Shown here: one piece after another, positions 18,240-29,877 of the stretch
Position numbering within the stretch: position 1 is the first letter of the stretch
Layout: each line of letters starts with the position of its first letter
Source of the DNA: Actinobacillus minor NM305
GTDB taxonomy: Bacteria > Pseudomonadota > Gammaproteobacteria > Enterobacterales > Pasteurellaceae
Direction of reading: 5' to 3'
DNA length: 64,000 nt
Assembly (NCBI RefSeq): GCF_000175195.1
Contig: NZ_ACQL01000097.1
Span: 1-64,000 of the forward strand
Position numbers and translations under genes: made by a program
Notes under the pieces: generated by a model
The model's database searches: none
What the model was told of the DNA's origin: nothing
Seen by the model: the letters and a program-made list of their open reading frames with translations, nothing else

Positions 18240-19934
18240 ATGTCTGCTCAACAACTCATCTCTACCCTTACCGAAATTGTCGGTGGGCAATACATTATTA
18301 CTGATCCCGCAAAAACAGAAGCCTATCGAAGTGGCTATCGCTTTGGTACGGGGAATGCTCTCGCGGTGGTGCGCCCTGCAACCTTATTAGAATTCTGGAA
18401 AGTTTTAAAAGCCTGCGTTGCACACGATGTGATTGTCATCAACCAAGCGGCAAATACCGGTCTGACAGGTGGTTCAACACCAAGTGGCAATGATTATGAT
18501 CGAGATATTGTTATTATTAACGCAATGCGTATCGATGGTATCCAACTCATAAACAATGCAACGCAAGTCGTCTGCCTTCCCGGATCTACACTTAATGAAC
18601 TTGAGAATAAATTGAAGCCCCATAGCCGTGAACCTCACTCTGTCATTGGTTCATCTTGCATTGGGGCTTCTGTTATTGGGGGAATTTGTAATAACTCCGG
18701 TGGTGCGCTTGTTCAACGTGGGCCGGCTTATACTGAAATGGCGTTGTATGCTCAATTAAATGAACACGGCGAACTGGAGTTAAAAAACCATCTCGGCATT
18801 GATTTAGGTTCGACACCAGAAGAAATTTTAACTAACCTACAAGGGCAACATTACCAGCAGAAAGATATCACGCTTGATTGCGGTAAAGGACACGACCATA
18901 GTTATTGTAATCACGTGCGCCAGGTTGATGAAAACTCCCCTGCTCGTTTTAATGCCGATCCTGCTCGTCATTATGAAGCTTCAGGGAGTGCCGGTAAATT
19001 AGCCATTTTTGCAGTTCGCTTAGATACCTTTCCTCTTGAGCGAGAAACAGCCGTTTTCTATATTGGTACAAACCAAACTTCTGTCTTAAATGATGTACGC
19101 CGTCATATGTTAGCAAATTTCGAACAACTGCCGATTTCAGGTGAATATATCCACCGTGATGCTTTTGATATTGCTGCTCGTTATGGAAAAGACACCTTCT
19201 GGGTAATTAAGAAATTTGGTACGCACTGGCTACCGAAACTCTTTGCGCTTAAAGCAAATGTTGATCGTCTAGGGAAAAAATTACCATTCCTACCTCAACA
19301 TTTAAGTGATAAATTTATGCAGCTTGTGTCAAAGGTTTTACCGGAGCATTTACCAAAAAGTTTGTGGGAATATCGTGATCGCTACGAACACCATTTAATT
19401 GTTAAAATGGGAGGGAAAGGCGTCAATGAAGCTAGAGAGTTTCTAAAAACATACTTTAGCGATAGCACAAAAGGGGGCTATTTTGAATGTAATGCGATAG
19501 AAACCCAAGCCGCTATGCTCCACCGCTTCGCAGTTGCTTCTGCGGCAATTCGTTATAGAGCTATTCACGAAAAAGAAGTTGAAGATATTGTTGCACTAGA
19601 TATTGCATTACGCCGCAATGATAATGAATGGTTTGAGCATTTACCGCCAGAAATTGATCATAAAATCAGTCATAAACTCTATTATGGACACTTTATGTGC
19701 CACGTTTTTCACCAAGACTATATTGTGAAAAAAGGCAATGATTGTGTTGAATTGGAACACGAGATGTTAAAACTGCTCGACCAGCGTGGAGCGCAATATC
19801 CGGCAGAACATAATGTTGGGCATTTATACGAAGCAAAACCGACCTTACGTAAATTCTATAAAGCGCTTGATCCAACAAACAGCTTTAACCCAGGTATTGG
19901 GCAAACTACGAAGAAAAAATACTGGGTGGAATAA
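18240..19934 (+). CDS. dld: quinone-dependent D-lactate dehydrogenase
   Basis: Peripheral inner-membrane FAD enzyme that oxidises D-lactate to pyruvate and passes electrons to quinone. The 564-residue protein has the FAD-binding type 4 (PCMH) domain with AANTGLTGGSTPSGNDYDRD near 75-95 and the long membrane-binding and cap C-terminus with HNVGHLYEAKPTLRKFYKALD. Full length. Preceded by a 170-bp spacer with AAGAGGATAA as ribosome site, so it has its own transcription unit. Lies between pta and the convergent glycogen operon. Confidence 0.96.
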   Translation: MSAQQLISTLTEIVGGQYIITDPAKTEAYRSGYRFGTGNALAVVRPATLLEFWKVLKACVAHDVIVINQAANTGLTGGSTPSGNDYDRDIVIINAMRIDGIQLINNATQVVCLPGSTLNELENKLKPHSREPHSVIGSSCIGASVIGGICNNSGGALVQRGPAYTEMALYAQLNEHGELELKNHLGIDLGSTPEEILTNLQGQHYQQKDITLDCGKGHDHSYCNHVRQVDENSPARFNADPARHYEASGSAGKLAIFAVRLDTFPLERETAVFYIGTNQTSVLNDVRRHMLANFEQLPISGEYIHRDAFDIAARYGKDTFWVIKKFGTHWLPKLFALKANVDRLGKKLPFLPQHLSDKFMQLVSKVLPEHLPKSLWEYRDRYEHHLIVKMGGKGVNEAREFLKTYFSDSTKGGYFECNAIETQAAMLHRFAVASAAIRYRAIHEKEVEDIVALDIALRRNDNEWFEHLPPEIDHKISHKLYYGHFMCHVFHQDYIVKKGNDCVELEHEMLKLLDQRGAQYPAEHNVGHLYEAKPTLRKFYKALDPTNSFNPGIGQTTKKKYWVE

Positions 19935-19974
19935 TTTATAAGCGGTTTGATTTCTCGAGAATTTTGCAAATTTA

Positions 19975-19997
19975 AAGGGCGAAAATCTTTCGCCCTT
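19975..19997. terminator. bidirectional terminator between dld and glgP
   Basis: Perfect 10-bp stem AAGGGCGAAA/TTTCGCCCTT with loop ATC between convergent genes. T-tracts are short, so efficiency is uncertain. Confidence 0.65.
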
Positions 19998-20025
19998 ATA
20001 AATTCAAAATCAATAAATCAAAATC

Positions 20026-22491
20026 TTATGCTTCTAATTTGAGTGGTTCTACTTTCCAGATTTTTTCTGCATATTCCGCAATGGTTCTATCTGAAGAGAA
20101 GAAACTCATATTCACAATATTTTGGATTGCGCTTTCTACCCAAGCTGCTTGATCTTGATATTTCACATCAACCGTTTTTTGTGCTTCCACATAGCTACGG
20201 TAGTCTGCAAATGCTTGGTAATAATCGTGGTAGCATAAGTTATTTAAGAGATCTTGGTAACGGTTCGGGTCATTTGGTGAGAAATAACCAGACGTAATTT
20301 GATCTACAACCTGACGAAGCTGCTCATCTGATTGATAAATCTCAAACGGACGATAACCCTGACGGCGTAATGCTTCAACTTGCTCAACGGTATTACCGAA
20401 GATAAAGATATGATCATTACCTACATTCTCAAGAATTTCCACATTCGCACCATCTAACGTACCTAACGTTAATGCACCATTTAAGGCAAATTTCATATTA
20501 CTTGTACCTGATGCTTCTGTACCAGCCAATGAAATTTGTTCAGAAATATCTGCAGCAGGAATAATCAACTGTGCCAAACTTACGCTGTAATTTGGGATAA
20601 AGACAACTTTTAAACGTCCTTTTAAGCGTTCATCGTTATTGATGATATTTGCCACATCATTGATTAAATGAATAGTTTGTTTTGCCGCATAATATGCTGA
20701 AGCAGCCTTACCGGCTAAAATAAAGACTCGAGGTGTCCACTCTTTTTCCGGATTTGCCAGCATTTCGTTATAACGTGTAACGATATGTAATACGTTTAGA
20801 ATTTGACGTTTATACTCGTGGATACGTTTTACTTGAACATCAAATAACGCATTTGGATCAAGCTCAATACCTAGCGTTTTCTTCACATATTCTGCTAAAC
20901 GAACTTTATTCGCATATTTAATTTGTGGAATTGCCGCCTTGAAATCAGCTTCTTGAATATGCGCCTTCAGTTGTTCTAATTGACTAAGATCACGGCGCCA
21001 TTCTTTGCCGATATATTTATCAAATAGCGCAGATAAATCTGGGTTTGCTACGGCAATCCAACGGCGAGGTGTAATACCATTTGTTACGTTCGTAAAGCGT
21101 TCCGGATAGATACGCGCAAAATCAGCGAAAGTTGAAGTAACCATTAAATCAGAGTGGATTGCAGCTACACCATTGATTTTATGTGAACCAACAACAGATA
21201 ACCACCCCATACGAACTTTACGATAATCGCCTTCTTCGATAAGTGAAACACGGCGGATAAAATCGTGTTCGTCTGTTACGTGTTTTCTCACGTAATCTAA
21301 GAAATGATCATTGATTTCGAAGATGATCTGTAAATGACGTGGAAGAATTTTCGCCATCATTTCTACAGGCCATGTTTCTAATGCTTCTGACATTAAAGTA
21401 TGACAGGTATAAGAGAAAATGCGGCGACACATATCCCAAGCGTGCTGCCATGAGAAGCCTTCTTGATCCACTAAGATATACATCAATTCAGGAATTGCTA
21501 ACGCAGGGTGTGTATCATTTAAATGGATAGCAACTTTATCCGCCAAATTCTCAAGCGTACCGTGTGTACGTTTATGACGTTTTAAAATATCTTGTAATGA
21601 TGCAGATACTAAGAAATACTCTTGACGTAAACGTAATTCACGCCCCGCTGAGGTTGAATCATCAGGGTAAAGTACACGAGAAACATTTTCGGTTGAAGAA
21701 CGGTTTTCTATCGCACGGAAATAGTCCCCACGGTTAAAGTCTTGCAGATTAAATACATCGCCTGCATAAGCGCTCCAAAGACGTAGCGTTGCAGCTGAAT
21801 CGTTATCATAGCCCGGAATCATTTGATCGTAGGCTAATGCAGTAATTTCTTCACCGTGATTCCAAATACATTTCTTACCTTCAAAATAGATATGTCCGCC
21901 AAAACGAATATGGAAACGTTTAGAAGGACGCATAAACTCCCAAGGTGCCCCCTTCTCTAACCATGCATCCGGTTTTTCAACTTGGCGACCATCTTCAATT
22001 TTTTGACGGAACATACCGTATTCATAACGAATACCATAACCCATTGCCGGAATACCCAATGTGGCAATCGAATCCATAAAGCATGCAGCTAAACGACCTA
22101 AGCCTCCATTTCCTAAACCCGGATCAACTTCTTTCTCTAAAATTTCTTCTAAATCCACTTTTAACTCAGAAAGCGCATCTTTAGCAAGATCATAAAGTCC
22201 TTCTGCAATGAGTGCATTTGATAAAGTTCGACCAATCAGAAATTCCATTGAAAGGTAGTAAACACGGCGAGTTTCATCTGCTCGAGCTTGACGAGCGGTC
22301 GAAATCCAGCCTTCTGTTACCAAATCACGTACCGCATATAATGTGGCATTTAACCAGTCTCGTTGGCTTGCTTCTTGCGGTGAACGCCCGATTAAGAAGA
22401 TAAGTTTATAAACAATCGCCTTTTTTAACGAGTCGGTCGTATGTTCCGGGCGATTATAAGAAAATGGAAAATCAATATTATCGATTACCAT
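20026..22491 (-). CDS. glgP: glycogen phosphorylase
   Basis: Releases glucose-1-phosphate from glycogen by phosphorolysis, using PLP. The 821-residue protein is full length: N-terminal GT35 motifs ([26 protein letters not shown]), and the C-terminal PLP-binding segment [19 protein letters not shown] containing the cofactor lysine. GGAGCTC lies upstream of the ATG. Last gene of the minus-strand glycogen operon, 30 bp after glgA. Confidence 0.98.
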   Translation of the reverse strand: MVIDNIDFPFSYNRPEHTTDSLKKAIVYKLIFLIGRSPQEASQRDWLNATLYAVRDLVTEGWISTARQARADETRRVYYLSMEFLIGRTLSNALIAEGLYDLAKDALSELKVDLEEILEKEVDPGLGNGGLGRLAACFMDSIATLGIPAMGYGIRYEYGMFRQKIEDGRQVEKPDAWLEKGAPWEFMRPSKRFHIRFGGHIYFEGKKCIWNHGEEITALAYDQMIPGYDNDSAATLRLWSAYAGDVFNLQDFNRGDYFRAIENRSSTENVSRVLYPDDSTSAGRELRLRQEYFLVSASLQDILKRHKRTHGTLENLADKVAIHLNDTHPALAIPELMYILVDQEGFSWQHAWDMCRRIFSYTCHTLMSEALETWPVEMMAKILPRHLQIIFEINDHFLDYVRKHVTDEHDFIRRVSLIEEGDYRKVRMGWLSVVGSHKINGVAAIHSDLMVTSTFADFARIYPERFTNVTNGITPRRWIAVANPDLSALFDKYIGKEWRRDLSQLEQLKAHIQEADFKAAIPQIKYANKVRLAEYVKKTLGIELDPNALFDVQVKRIHEYKRQILNVLHIVTRYNEMLANPEKEWTPRVFILAGKAASAYYAAKQTIHLINDVANIINNDERLKGRLKVVFIPNYSVSLAQLIIPAADISEQISLAGTEASGTSNMKFALNGALTLGTLDGANVEILENVGNDHIFIFGNTVEQVEALRRQGYRPFEIYQSDEQLRQVVDQITSGYFSPNDPNRYQDLLNNLCYHDYYQAFADYRSYVEAQKTVDVKYQDQAAWVESAIQNIVNMSFFSSDRTIAEYAEKIWKVEPLKLEA

Positions 22492-22521
22492 ATATAAGAG
22501 CTCCTAAATGAGTAAAAATAA

Positions 22522-23964
22522 TTAATGATGTCCGAGCAAACGTTCATAAAGTTTTTGATACTGTAATGCTGAAATCTGCCAACTGAAATCTTGTTCCATT
22601 GCAACCGTTCGAACACTAAACCACGAGCGTTGTTTTTGCCATAAAGCAAATGCATTCGAAATTGCTGTGCAGAGATCTTCTTTCGTTGCGTTATGGAAAA
22701 CAAATCCCGTTGCTGTGCGAGATTTTATGTTTTCTAATGAACTATCAACTACTGTATCTGCGAGTCCACCTGTTGCTCGTACCAGCGGTAATGTCCCGTA
22801 TTTCAAACCATAAAGTTGTGTTAAACCACAAGGTTCAAAACGGCTTGGCACTAAAATCACATCACCACCTGCAATGAGTAAGTGGGATAATGCTTCATCA
22901 TAACCAATTTTTACACCAATATGCTCCGGATAATGTTGTGCTAATTGATTGAGATGATATTCCATGTGCGGAGAACCCGATCCTAAAATAATTAACTGCC
23001 CTCCTTGTTGTACAATACTTTCTGCACTGTCAATAAGAAGATCAACACCTTTTTGCTCCGTTAAACGTGTGACCATCACAAAGACCAGCGCATCCGGATT
23101 TTGTGGGAGGTTAAAATAAGCTTGTAATTTTTCTTTATTTTTCCGTTTTCCAACCATTGATTTCAATTTATAGTGGTCTTCAATATAGCCATCTTTGCTT
23201 GGACTCCAGATATTCTCATCTACCCCGTTTAAAATACCGACTAAACGATCTTGTTCACGTAAAACACTCAACAAGCCTTGTAAACCATAACCAAATTCTG
23301 GTGTGGTAATTTCTCTTGCATAAGTTGGACTCACTGCAGTGGAAACATCTGAGTAATATAACCCGGCTTTTAAGTAAGACATTTCACCATAAAGTTCTAA
23401 GCCATGAACGTGGAACATTTCTAACGGCAAGCCAATTTCAAAGAGATGATGATAAGAAAATTTACCTTGATAAGCTAAATTATGAATCGTGAAGACAGAT
23501 TTTGCAGGTCTTCCTTTTTGATGTAAATAAGCCGAAGCTAAACCGGCATGCCAGTCATGTGCATGCACCACTTCTGCTTTCCACCAAAAATCAAGCCCTG
23601 TTGCTAACTCTGCCCCTACCCAGCCTAATAATGCAAAACGTTTATAATTATCAATATAGTCGTTATACCAAGGGTCATGATAAGGATTCCCTTCTCGTGC
23701 ATAAAGATGAGGTGCATCAATAATATAAACACCAATGCCTTTATATTCGCCGTAACGCAATGTGATATGTCCGGCAAAATTATGGAATTCTGTCACAACA
23801 GCCGTTTCGCCAATACCTGCAAAAATAGCTGGAAATCCGGGAACAACGATACGAGCATCGATTCCAATCTCTTTTTGTGCAAAGGGAAGAGCGCCCATAA
23901 CATCCGCTAACCCACCGGTTTTTAATAACGGATAAATTTCTGAACAGACGTGTAATACTCTCAT
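22522..23964 (-). CDS. glgA: glycogen synthase (ADP-glucose)
   Basis: Transfers glucose from ADP-glucose to growing alpha-1,4-glucan chains. The 480-residue GT5 enzyme has the N-terminal ADP-glucose motif LKTGGLADV (Lys15) and the C-terminal GT-B motif PSRFEPCGLTQLYGLKYGT with the catalytic-site Glu, followed by VRATGGLADTV. Fourth gene of the operon, 61 bp after glgC. Confidence 0.98.
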   Translation of the reverse strand: MRVLHVCSEIYPLLKTGGLADVMGALPFAQKEIGIDARIVVPGFPAIFAGIGETAVVTEFHNFAGHITLRYGEYKGIGVYIIDAPHLYAREGNPYHDPWYNDYIDNYKRFALLGWVGAELATGLDFWWKAEVVHAHDWHAGLASAYLHQKGRPAKSVFTIHNLAYQGKFSYHHLFEIGLPLEMFHVHGLELYGEMSYLKAGLYYSDVSTAVSPTYAREITTPEFGYGLQGLLSVLREQDRLVGILNGVDENIWSPSKDGYIEDHYKLKSMVGKRKNKEKLQAYFNLPQNPDALVFVMVTRLTEQKGVDLLIDSAESIVQQGGQLIILGSGSPHMEYHLNQLAQHYPEHIGVKIGYDEALSHLLIAGGDVILVPSRFEPCGLTQLYGLKYGTLPLVRATGGLADTVVDSSLENIKSRTATGFVFHNATKEDLCTAISNAFALWQKQRSWFSVRTVAMEQDFSWQISALQYQKLYERLLGHH

Positions 23965-24025
23965 TTCTTTTTTATTCCTATATAAAAGAGGAGAAATACG
24001 ACTTATGCCGTATTTCTCATATTTC

Positions 24026-25336
24026 CTAATCTAAATGTGCCTCAGAGATAATATTTTCACCGCTTAATTTTTTAATCATAGATGCTGTTACTAAAACTAC
24101 TTTTCCTGTACTACTTACTCGGAAACGTTTACGATCTTCTTCAAGATCAACACCAATTTTCATACCATCAGGGATTTTTGTATGACGATCAATGATGCAA
24201 TTTTTTAGTATACAGTTTTTGCCAATAACTACTTCTGGCAATACGACTGAATATTCTACGGAAGAGCCTTCATTAACTTTCACTTTATCAAATAACACAG
24301 AATAACTAATAGAAGCATCGGTAATAACACAGCCACCTGCAATCAATGAGTTATCCACCGGACGAATACTTGCATTTTTATAGAAGAACTTAGATGGATA
24401 GGTTTGTACCGGATTACCTCGAATTGGCCAACGTTGATCGTAAATGTCCAACTGTGGATTTTCTGACACAAGGTCGATATTTGATTGCCAGAAACTGTCT
24501 AATGTTCCTACATCACGCCAATAAATCTCGCCTTCTGTGTTACGTCCCATGCAAGAACGGCTAAATGGGTGAGCATATAAAACTCCCTCCTCAAGGGATT
24601 TAGGTAACACATCTTTGCCAAAATCGTGAGAAGTACATGGCGTGTGAACTTCTCTCTCCAACACATCATAGAGGTAATCTGAATTAAATACGTAGATGCC
24701 CATTGACGCTAATGAAATATCCGGTTTACCAACCATAGCAGGTGGATCTTTCGGTTTTTCAACGAAAGCTTTTACTTTTAAGTTTTCATCCACCGCCATT
24801 ACACCAAATGCGGAGGCTTCTGAACGAGGAACTTCAATACAACCTACGGTACATTGTGCGCCACTCATAACATGATCTAACAACATTTGACTGTAATCTT
24901 GTTTATAGATATGGTCGCCCGCTAAGATAAGAATATATTTTGGACGGTAGTGATCACGAATAATCGCCATATTTTGATAAACCGCATCCGCTGTGCCACG
25001 ATACCATGTTGAATCATCAATTTGTTGGCGTGCAGGTAACATATCAACGAACTCGCCACGCTCTTGTGGTAAGAATGACCAACCTGTTTGTAGATGGCGT
25101 AGTAAAGAATGTGCTGCATATTGAGTAATAACACCGATACGATTTAACCCAGAGTTAATACAGTTTGATAATGCAAAATCAATAATACGGCGATTACCTC
25201 CGAAATAGAGTGCCGGTTTTGCACGTTTATCGGTAAGCTCATGTAATCTTGAACCTCGCCCTCCGGCAAGAATCAATACTAATGTATCTTTAACCAATTC
25301 ATATCTGTTTGGTAATTGAGAAATACTGCTATTCAT
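24026..25336 (-). CDS. glgC: glucose-1-phosphate adenylyltransferase
   Basis: Makes ADP-glucose from ATP and glucose-1-phosphate, the committed and allosterically controlled step of glycogen synthesis. The start at 25336 (436 residues) has GGGAG 7 bp upstream and fits the family N-terminus; a 23-residue longer reading would overlap glgX and lacks support. Visible: LILAGGRGSRLHELTDKRAKP nucleotide-binding segment (positions about 22-42), AGDHIYKQDY, FVEKPKDPP, and a C-terminal left-handed beta-helix. Confidence 0.97.
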   Translation of the reverse strand: MNSSISQLPNRYELVKDTLVLILAGGRGSRLHELTDKRAKPALYFGGNRRIIDFALSNCINSGLNRIGVITQYAAHSLLRHLQTGWSFLPQERGEFVDMLPARQQIDDSTWYRGTADAVYQNMAIIRDHYRPKYILILAGDHIYKQDYSQMLLDHVMSGAQCTVGCIEVPRSEASAFGVMAVDENLKVKAFVEKPKDPPAMVGKPDISLASMGIYVFNSDYLYDVLEREVHTPCTSHDFGKDVLPKSLEEGVLYAHPFSRSCMGRNTEGEIYWRDVGTLDSFWQSNIDLVSENPQLDIYDQRWPIRGNPVQTYPSKFFYKNASIRPVDNSLIAGGCVITDASISYSVLFDKVKVNEGSSVEYSVVLPEVVIGKNCILKNCIIDRHTKIPDGMKIGVDLEEDRKRFRVSSTGKVVLVTASMIKKLSGENIISEAHLD

Positions 25337-25388
25337 ATAGCTACTCCCTGTAATATAAAAGAACTTAACCTTAACCGACCTTAATCGA

Positions 25389-27371
25389 TCACTTTTGCAG
25401 CACACAAAAATCGACGTTTTCTAAGGTAAGAAAACCATTTTCCCAGTGTTGATTCTTATTAAATGCTGCGTCTTCTACAATCTTCCATCGCCCTTTCGGC
25501 AAGATAAAGGTTTGTAATTCTGTTTTGGCATTGATTAACAAAAGATATTGATGATCCAATAAGATCTGCATTGCCTTAGTATCTCTATTATGCCAATCCT
25601 CGAGATTCATCAAATCGCCTTGCGTATTAAAAAGCTGTACATTCTCAATACTCCACCACTGATCTTTATTTAAGCTTTTTATTTTTTTTCTCAACGCAAT
25701 CGTTTGCTTAACTAATTGGAAGTATAATACATCAAAATTTGACCATTTCAACCAGCTTGTTTCATTATCCTGACAATAGGCATTATTATTACCAAATTGA
25801 GTATGCCCAAATTCATCGCCAGCCAATAACATTGGTGTGCCATTCGCTAATAAGAGGCTCATCATAAGACTTGCTCGGCTTAAAATACGATCTTGTTCCA
25901 CCGTTGGCGGTGCATTTTCTATGCCTTCAAAACCGTGGTTATAACTGTAATTTTCATTACGCCCATCACGGTTATTTTCTCCGTTTGCTTCATTATGTTT
26001 ATGGTTATAACTGACTAAATCACGTAAAGTAAAACCATCATGAGCTGTAATAAAGTTAATCGAGTGATGTGGTAAACGCCCATCATGTTTATAAATATCG
26101 CTTGAGCCTGCAAAGCGTTCTGTAAATACGCCCAGCTCCCCACTTTTCCATAACCAGAATTTCGTGACATCATCACGAAAGCGATCATTCCATTCAGCAA
26201 AATAGACTGGAAAATTACCAACTTGATAACCGTTGCTCCCAATATCCCATGGCTCAGCAATCAATTTACAATGTTTTAAGCAAGGTTCTTGTTCAATTTC
26301 TCTAAATAATAATGCTTGTTTATTAAAATCAGGCTCTCTACCTAGCGTTGAAGCTAAATCGAATCGGAAACCATCCACATGGCACTCTTCAACCCAGTAG
26401 TGTAAACAATCTAATACCCAGCGGCGAGAAGCATCATGGTAAAGATTTAGCGAATTACCACATCCAGTATAATTGTGATACTCCCCGTCTTCGTTTTGCC
26501 AATAATAAGCCCGATCATCAATACCACGTTGGCAAAAGGTTGGAAAATGTTTTTCAGATTCAACCGAATGATTAAACACCACGTCTAAAATCACTTCAAT
26601 ACCAGCCTGATGTAAGGCTTTTACCATAGATTTAAATTCTGTTAATGGTGTCGTGCCTTCTCTTCCAGACCAATACTTCGATTCAACTGCAAACATTGCA
26701 AGCGGGCTATATCCCCAATAATTTTGCAAACCTTTTTCCTGTAAATGCGGTTCATCTAAGTGATAATTGATAGGCAATAATTCAACGGCGGTTATGCCTA
26801 GCTCTTTTAAATAAGCAATCATTTTAGGATGTGCTAATCCTGCATAAGAACCTCTGATCTCCTCAGGTAAATCCAAATGCAATTGTGTAAACCCTTTTAC
26901 ATGCACTTCATAAATAATTGTTTCAGCCCAAGATGTTCGGAGAGGCTTATCATCTCCCCAATCAAAATCTGTTTGTGTTATAACTGATTTAGGAGCAAAG
27001 GCAGCATTATCTCGATCATCAGAGAGTAGAAACCATTTCCGCTTCTCGTTATTGCTTAAATCAGGTTTTCCGTTTACCGCTTTTGCATAAGGATCGAGCA
27101 TTAATTTATTTAAATTACTGATAGATTCGGAATTCCCGTAAATACGGAAACCGTATTCTGTACCATAATCTAAATTAGCAAGCCAAATATGCCAAACATC
27201 CTCTGTTTTATACATTGGAAATCGGACTTCTTTCCCAGCAGAATTAAAAAGGCATAACTCTACTGCTTTCGCTTGTGAAGAATAGAGTGAGAAATTAAAT
27301 CCTTGTTTGCCTTCATTTTCTTGATGGGTACAACCCATTGGGTAAGGTGTTCCTTTTGCTGTATGAAACAT
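25389..27371 (-). CDS. glgX: glycogen debranching enzyme GlgX
   Basis: Isoamylase-type enzyme that hydrolyses alpha-1,6 branches on phosphorylase-limit dextrins. The 660-residue protein has an N-terminal CBM48 domain and a GH13 barrel with motifs VILDVVFNHS, DGFRFDLAST (nucleophile Asp), LIAEPWD (acid/base Glu) and FITAHDGFTLRD. Second gene of the operon, 8 bp after glgB. Confidence 0.97.
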   Translation of the reverse strand: MFHTAKGTPYPMGCTHQENEGKQGFNFSLYSSQAKAVELCLFNSAGKEVRFPMYKTEDVWHIWLANLDYGTEYGFRIYGNSESISNLNKLMLDPYAKAVNGKPDLSNNEKRKWFLLSDDRDNAAFAPKSVITQTDFDWGDDKPLRTSWAETIIYEVHVKGFTQLHLDLPEEIRGSYAGLAHPKMIAYLKELGITAVELLPINYHLDEPHLQEKGLQNYWGYSPLAMFAVESKYWSGREGTTPLTEFKSMVKALHQAGIEVILDVVFNHSVESEKHFPTFCQRGIDDRAYYWQNEDGEYHNYTGCGNSLNLYHDASRRWVLDCLHYWVEECHVDGFRFDLASTLGREPDFNKQALLFREIEQEPCLKHCKLIAEPWDIGSNGYQVGNFPVYFAEWNDRFRDDVTKFWLWKSGELGVFTERFAGSSDIYKHDGRLPHHSINFITAHDGFTLRDLVSYNHKHNEANGENNRDGRNENYSYNHGFEGIENAPPTVEQDRILSRASLMMSLLLANGTPMLLAGDEFGHTQFGNNNAYCQDNETSWLKWSNFDVLYFQLVKQTIALRKKIKSLNKDQWWSIENVQLFNTQGDLMNLEDWHNRDTKAMQILLDHQYLLLINAKTELQTFILPKGRWKIVEDAAFNKNQHWENGFLTLENVDFCVLQK

Positions 27372-27379
27372 ATTTAGCC

Positions 27380-29632
27380 TTATTTTTGTTTTTTATGAGA
27401 TTGAGCTTTTACTTTTTTCGCAAAACGTTTCTTTGATTCAACCGCTTGCGCTTTAAACTTAAGATAAATTGTTGCTAATGGAGGAATAACAACATTGATG
27501 GATTGTGATTTCCCGTGACTTTCAATCTCTTCACTTAACACCTTACCACCATTTCCCATATTGGAACCTTGGTAGAAGCTGGAATCAGAATTTAGAATTT
27601 CTTCATATTCGCCAGATTCATTAACCCCAATACGATAATTTTCACGAGGAATCGGGGTAAAATTGCTAATAACAATAATTCTTTCCCCTTTACGGCTACG
27701 TCTTTCAAATGCAAACACTGAATTTTGTGCATCATCAACCACTAGCCACTCAAAACCATTAGGATCAAAGTCTAATTCATAAAGTGGAGCATTTCCTGTA
27801 TAGGTATGGTTCAAATCTTTAACGAATTTCAATACACCTTTATGCCAAGGTCCACCGTGTTGCTCATCAAGAAGATACCAGTCTAAACTTTCTTTGTAGT
27901 TCCATTCTCTACCTTGTGCAAATTCATTACCCATGAATAAGAGTTTTTTACCTGGATATGCCCACATATAGCCATAATAAGCACGCAAGTTAGCAAATTT
28001 TTGCCATGTATCCCCTGGCATTTTACCTAACAGAGAATATTTACCATGAACAACTTCATCATGCGATAATGGAAGCACAAATTGCTCGCTATATTGATAC
28101 ATCATGCCAAATGTCATTTGACTATGATGGTATTGACGGTAAATAGGATCTTTTTGCATATAGGATAGCGTGTCATTCATCCACCCCATATTCCATTTAA
28201 AACTAAAACCAAGCCCATTATTTTCAACAGGATGTGTAACGCCTGCAAATGAAGTGGATTCCTCTGCAATAGAAATTGCGCCAGGAATTTCATCTCTAAT
28301 CACTTTATTTGTTTGCTTGAGAAATTCAATGGCTTCTAGATTCTCTCTACCGCCATAACGGTTTGGAATCCATTCCCCGTCTTTACGACTATAGTCCCTA
28401 TAAATCATTGAAGCAACCGCATCTACTCGAATACCATCTAGCCCAAAACGCTCCAACCAATAAAGAGCATTACCTGTTAGGAAATTCTTAACCTCATGTC
28501 GCCCGTAGTTGTAAATTAGGGTATTCCAGTCTTGATGATAACCCTCTCTTGGATCAGCATATTCATAGAGAGATGTTCCATCAAATGCTGCTAAACCATG
28601 CGTATCACTTGGGAAGTGTCCTGGAACCCAGTCGAGAATAACATTGATACCAGCCTGATGAGCTTTATCAATAAAACGCTTAAATCCTTCTACCGTACCA
28701 AAACGACTGGTTGGAGAATAAAGACCAATAGGTTGGTAACCCCAAGAACCATCAAATGGAAACTCAGAAATAGGTAATAATTCAATATGTGTGAAGCCCA
28801 TATCTTTAACATAAGGGATCAATTCATCAGCGATTTGGTCGTAATCTAGCCAGAAATTATTTTCTAAATTACGTCTCCAAGAACCTAAATGAACTTCATA
28901 AATAGAAATTGGTTGGTCTGCCTGATTTGCTTTACGGCGTTTTTCGGTCATTTCAACAAATTCCGGAAGCACGCTAACTTGAGAAGCTGTGTCTGGACGT
29001 AATTGAGAGCGGAAAGCGTAAGGATCGGCTTTTAAACGGAGATGATCGTTGCAATCTAATAATTCAAATTTATAATTTTGCCCTAAAGAAACTTTTGGTA
29101 AGAAAAGTTCCCAAATTCCACTGCTTTGATGAAAACGCATCGGGTGACGGCGTCCATCCCAATAGTTAAAATCTCCAACCACAGAAACGCGTTTAGCATT
29201 CGGAGCCCATAAGCGGAAAGTCACTCCCGATACACCATCACATTCTGTGAAATGCGCTCCCAAAATTTCATAAGGCCGTAAATGAGAACCTTCCGCTAAT
29301 AACCAATTATCTAAATCACTGATCATTTGGTGGAAACGATACGGATCTTCAATAATTTGAGCATCATATCCCCAATATACTTTTAGTTGATAAGTAAAAA
29401 AGCTACGAGTATTAGGTACGATTCCAGCAAAAAAACCTCTTTCATCAACTTGATGCAACTCACAAAGTGTTTCGTTATTTTTACCCATAACTTCAATTTT
29501 ATTGGCATCGGGATATAGTGCTCGAATTTCGATACCATGCTCTGTTTCATGCATACCTAATACAGAGAAAGGATCTGAATGCTTCCCATCAAAGAAATTA
29601 TTAATTGTTTCCTGTGAAACGAATTTAGTCAT
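27380..29632 (-). CDS. glgB: 1,4-alpha-glucan branching enzyme
   Basis: Introduces alpha-1,6 branches into glycogen. The 750-residue enzyme has two N-terminal carbohydrate-binding modules and the GH13 barrel with [27 protein letters not shown] (nucleophile Asp), ISIAEEST (Glu) and [13 protein letters not shown]. The C-terminus carries a basic extension ([13 protein letters not shown]). First gene of glgBXCAP. No malQ is present upstream, where mltB lies instead. Confidence 0.98.
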   Translation of the reverse strand: MTKFVSQETINNFFDGKHSDPFSVLGMHETEHGIEIRALYPDANKIEVMGKNNETLCELHQVDERGFFAGIVPNTRSFFTYQLKVYWGYDAQIIEDPYRFHQMISDLDNWLLAEGSHLRPYEILGAHFTECDGVSGVTFRLWAPNAKRVSVVGDFNYWDGRRHPMRFHQSSGIWELFLPKVSLGQNYKFELLDCNDHLRLKADPYAFRSQLRPDTASQVSVLPEFVEMTEKRRKANQADQPISIYEVHLGSWRRNLENNFWLDYDQIADELIPYVKDMGFTHIELLPISEFPFDGSWGYQPIGLYSPTSRFGTVEGFKRFIDKAHQAGINVILDWVPGHFPSDTHGLAAFDGTSLYEYADPREGYHQDWNTLIYNYGRHEVKNFLTGNALYWLERFGLDGIRVDAVASMIYRDYSRKDGEWIPNRYGGRENLEAIEFLKQTNKVIRDEIPGAISIAEESTSFAGVTHPVENNGLGFSFKWNMGWMNDTLSYMQKDPIYRQYHHSQMTFGMMYQYSEQFVLPLSHDEVVHGKYSLLGKMPGDTWQKFANLRAYYGYMWAYPGKKLLFMGNEFAQGREWNYKESLDWYLLDEQHGGPWHKGVLKFVKDLNHTYTGNAPLYELDFDPNGFEWLVVDDAQNSVFAFERRSRKGERIIVISNFTPIPRENYRIGVNESGEYEEILNSDSSFYQGSNMGNGGKVLSEEIESHGKSQSINVVIPPLATIYLKFKAQAVESKKRFAKKVKAQSHKKQK

Positions 29633-29754
29633 AATTTTTCTCCTTATTTAGCGTTAGCATTTGCACAGTTTACTTTAAGTATCTTCTAGCAACGTCTCTC
29701 GCCATTCTAGATTGGTTATCCTTCAACCAATACCAACATAATTTATACTCGCAT

Positions 29755-29793
29755 TGTATAAAAAGCGTAAGTAATTACAACGCCTTTTATACA
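29755..29793. promoter_or_regulatory. inverted repeat in the glgB upstream region
   Basis: TGTATAAAAAGCGT (29755-29768) and ACGCCTTTTATACA (29780-29793) form a 14-bp inverted repeat with one mismatch and an 11-nt spacer, about 120-160 bp before glgB and after the mltB terminator. It overlaps TATA-like sequences on the minus strand. Could be an operator or a leader hairpin. The rest of 29633-29837 is AT-rich with no gene seen. Confidence 0.45.
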
Positions 29794-29837
29794 CTTTAAT
29801 ATCATTTCCTGATCTTTATCAAAAAGATGAAATAAAT

Positions 29838-29874
29838 AAAAAAATAGCGTAACACTCAAAGAGCATTACGCTAT
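29838..29874 (-). terminator. intrinsic terminator of mltB
   Basis: On the minus strand a stem of about 12 bp (AGCGTAATGCTC with GAGTGTTACGCT, one wobble) with loop TTT is followed by seven T. It starts 4 bp after the mltB stop. Confidence 0.85.
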
Positions 29875-29877
29875 ATA

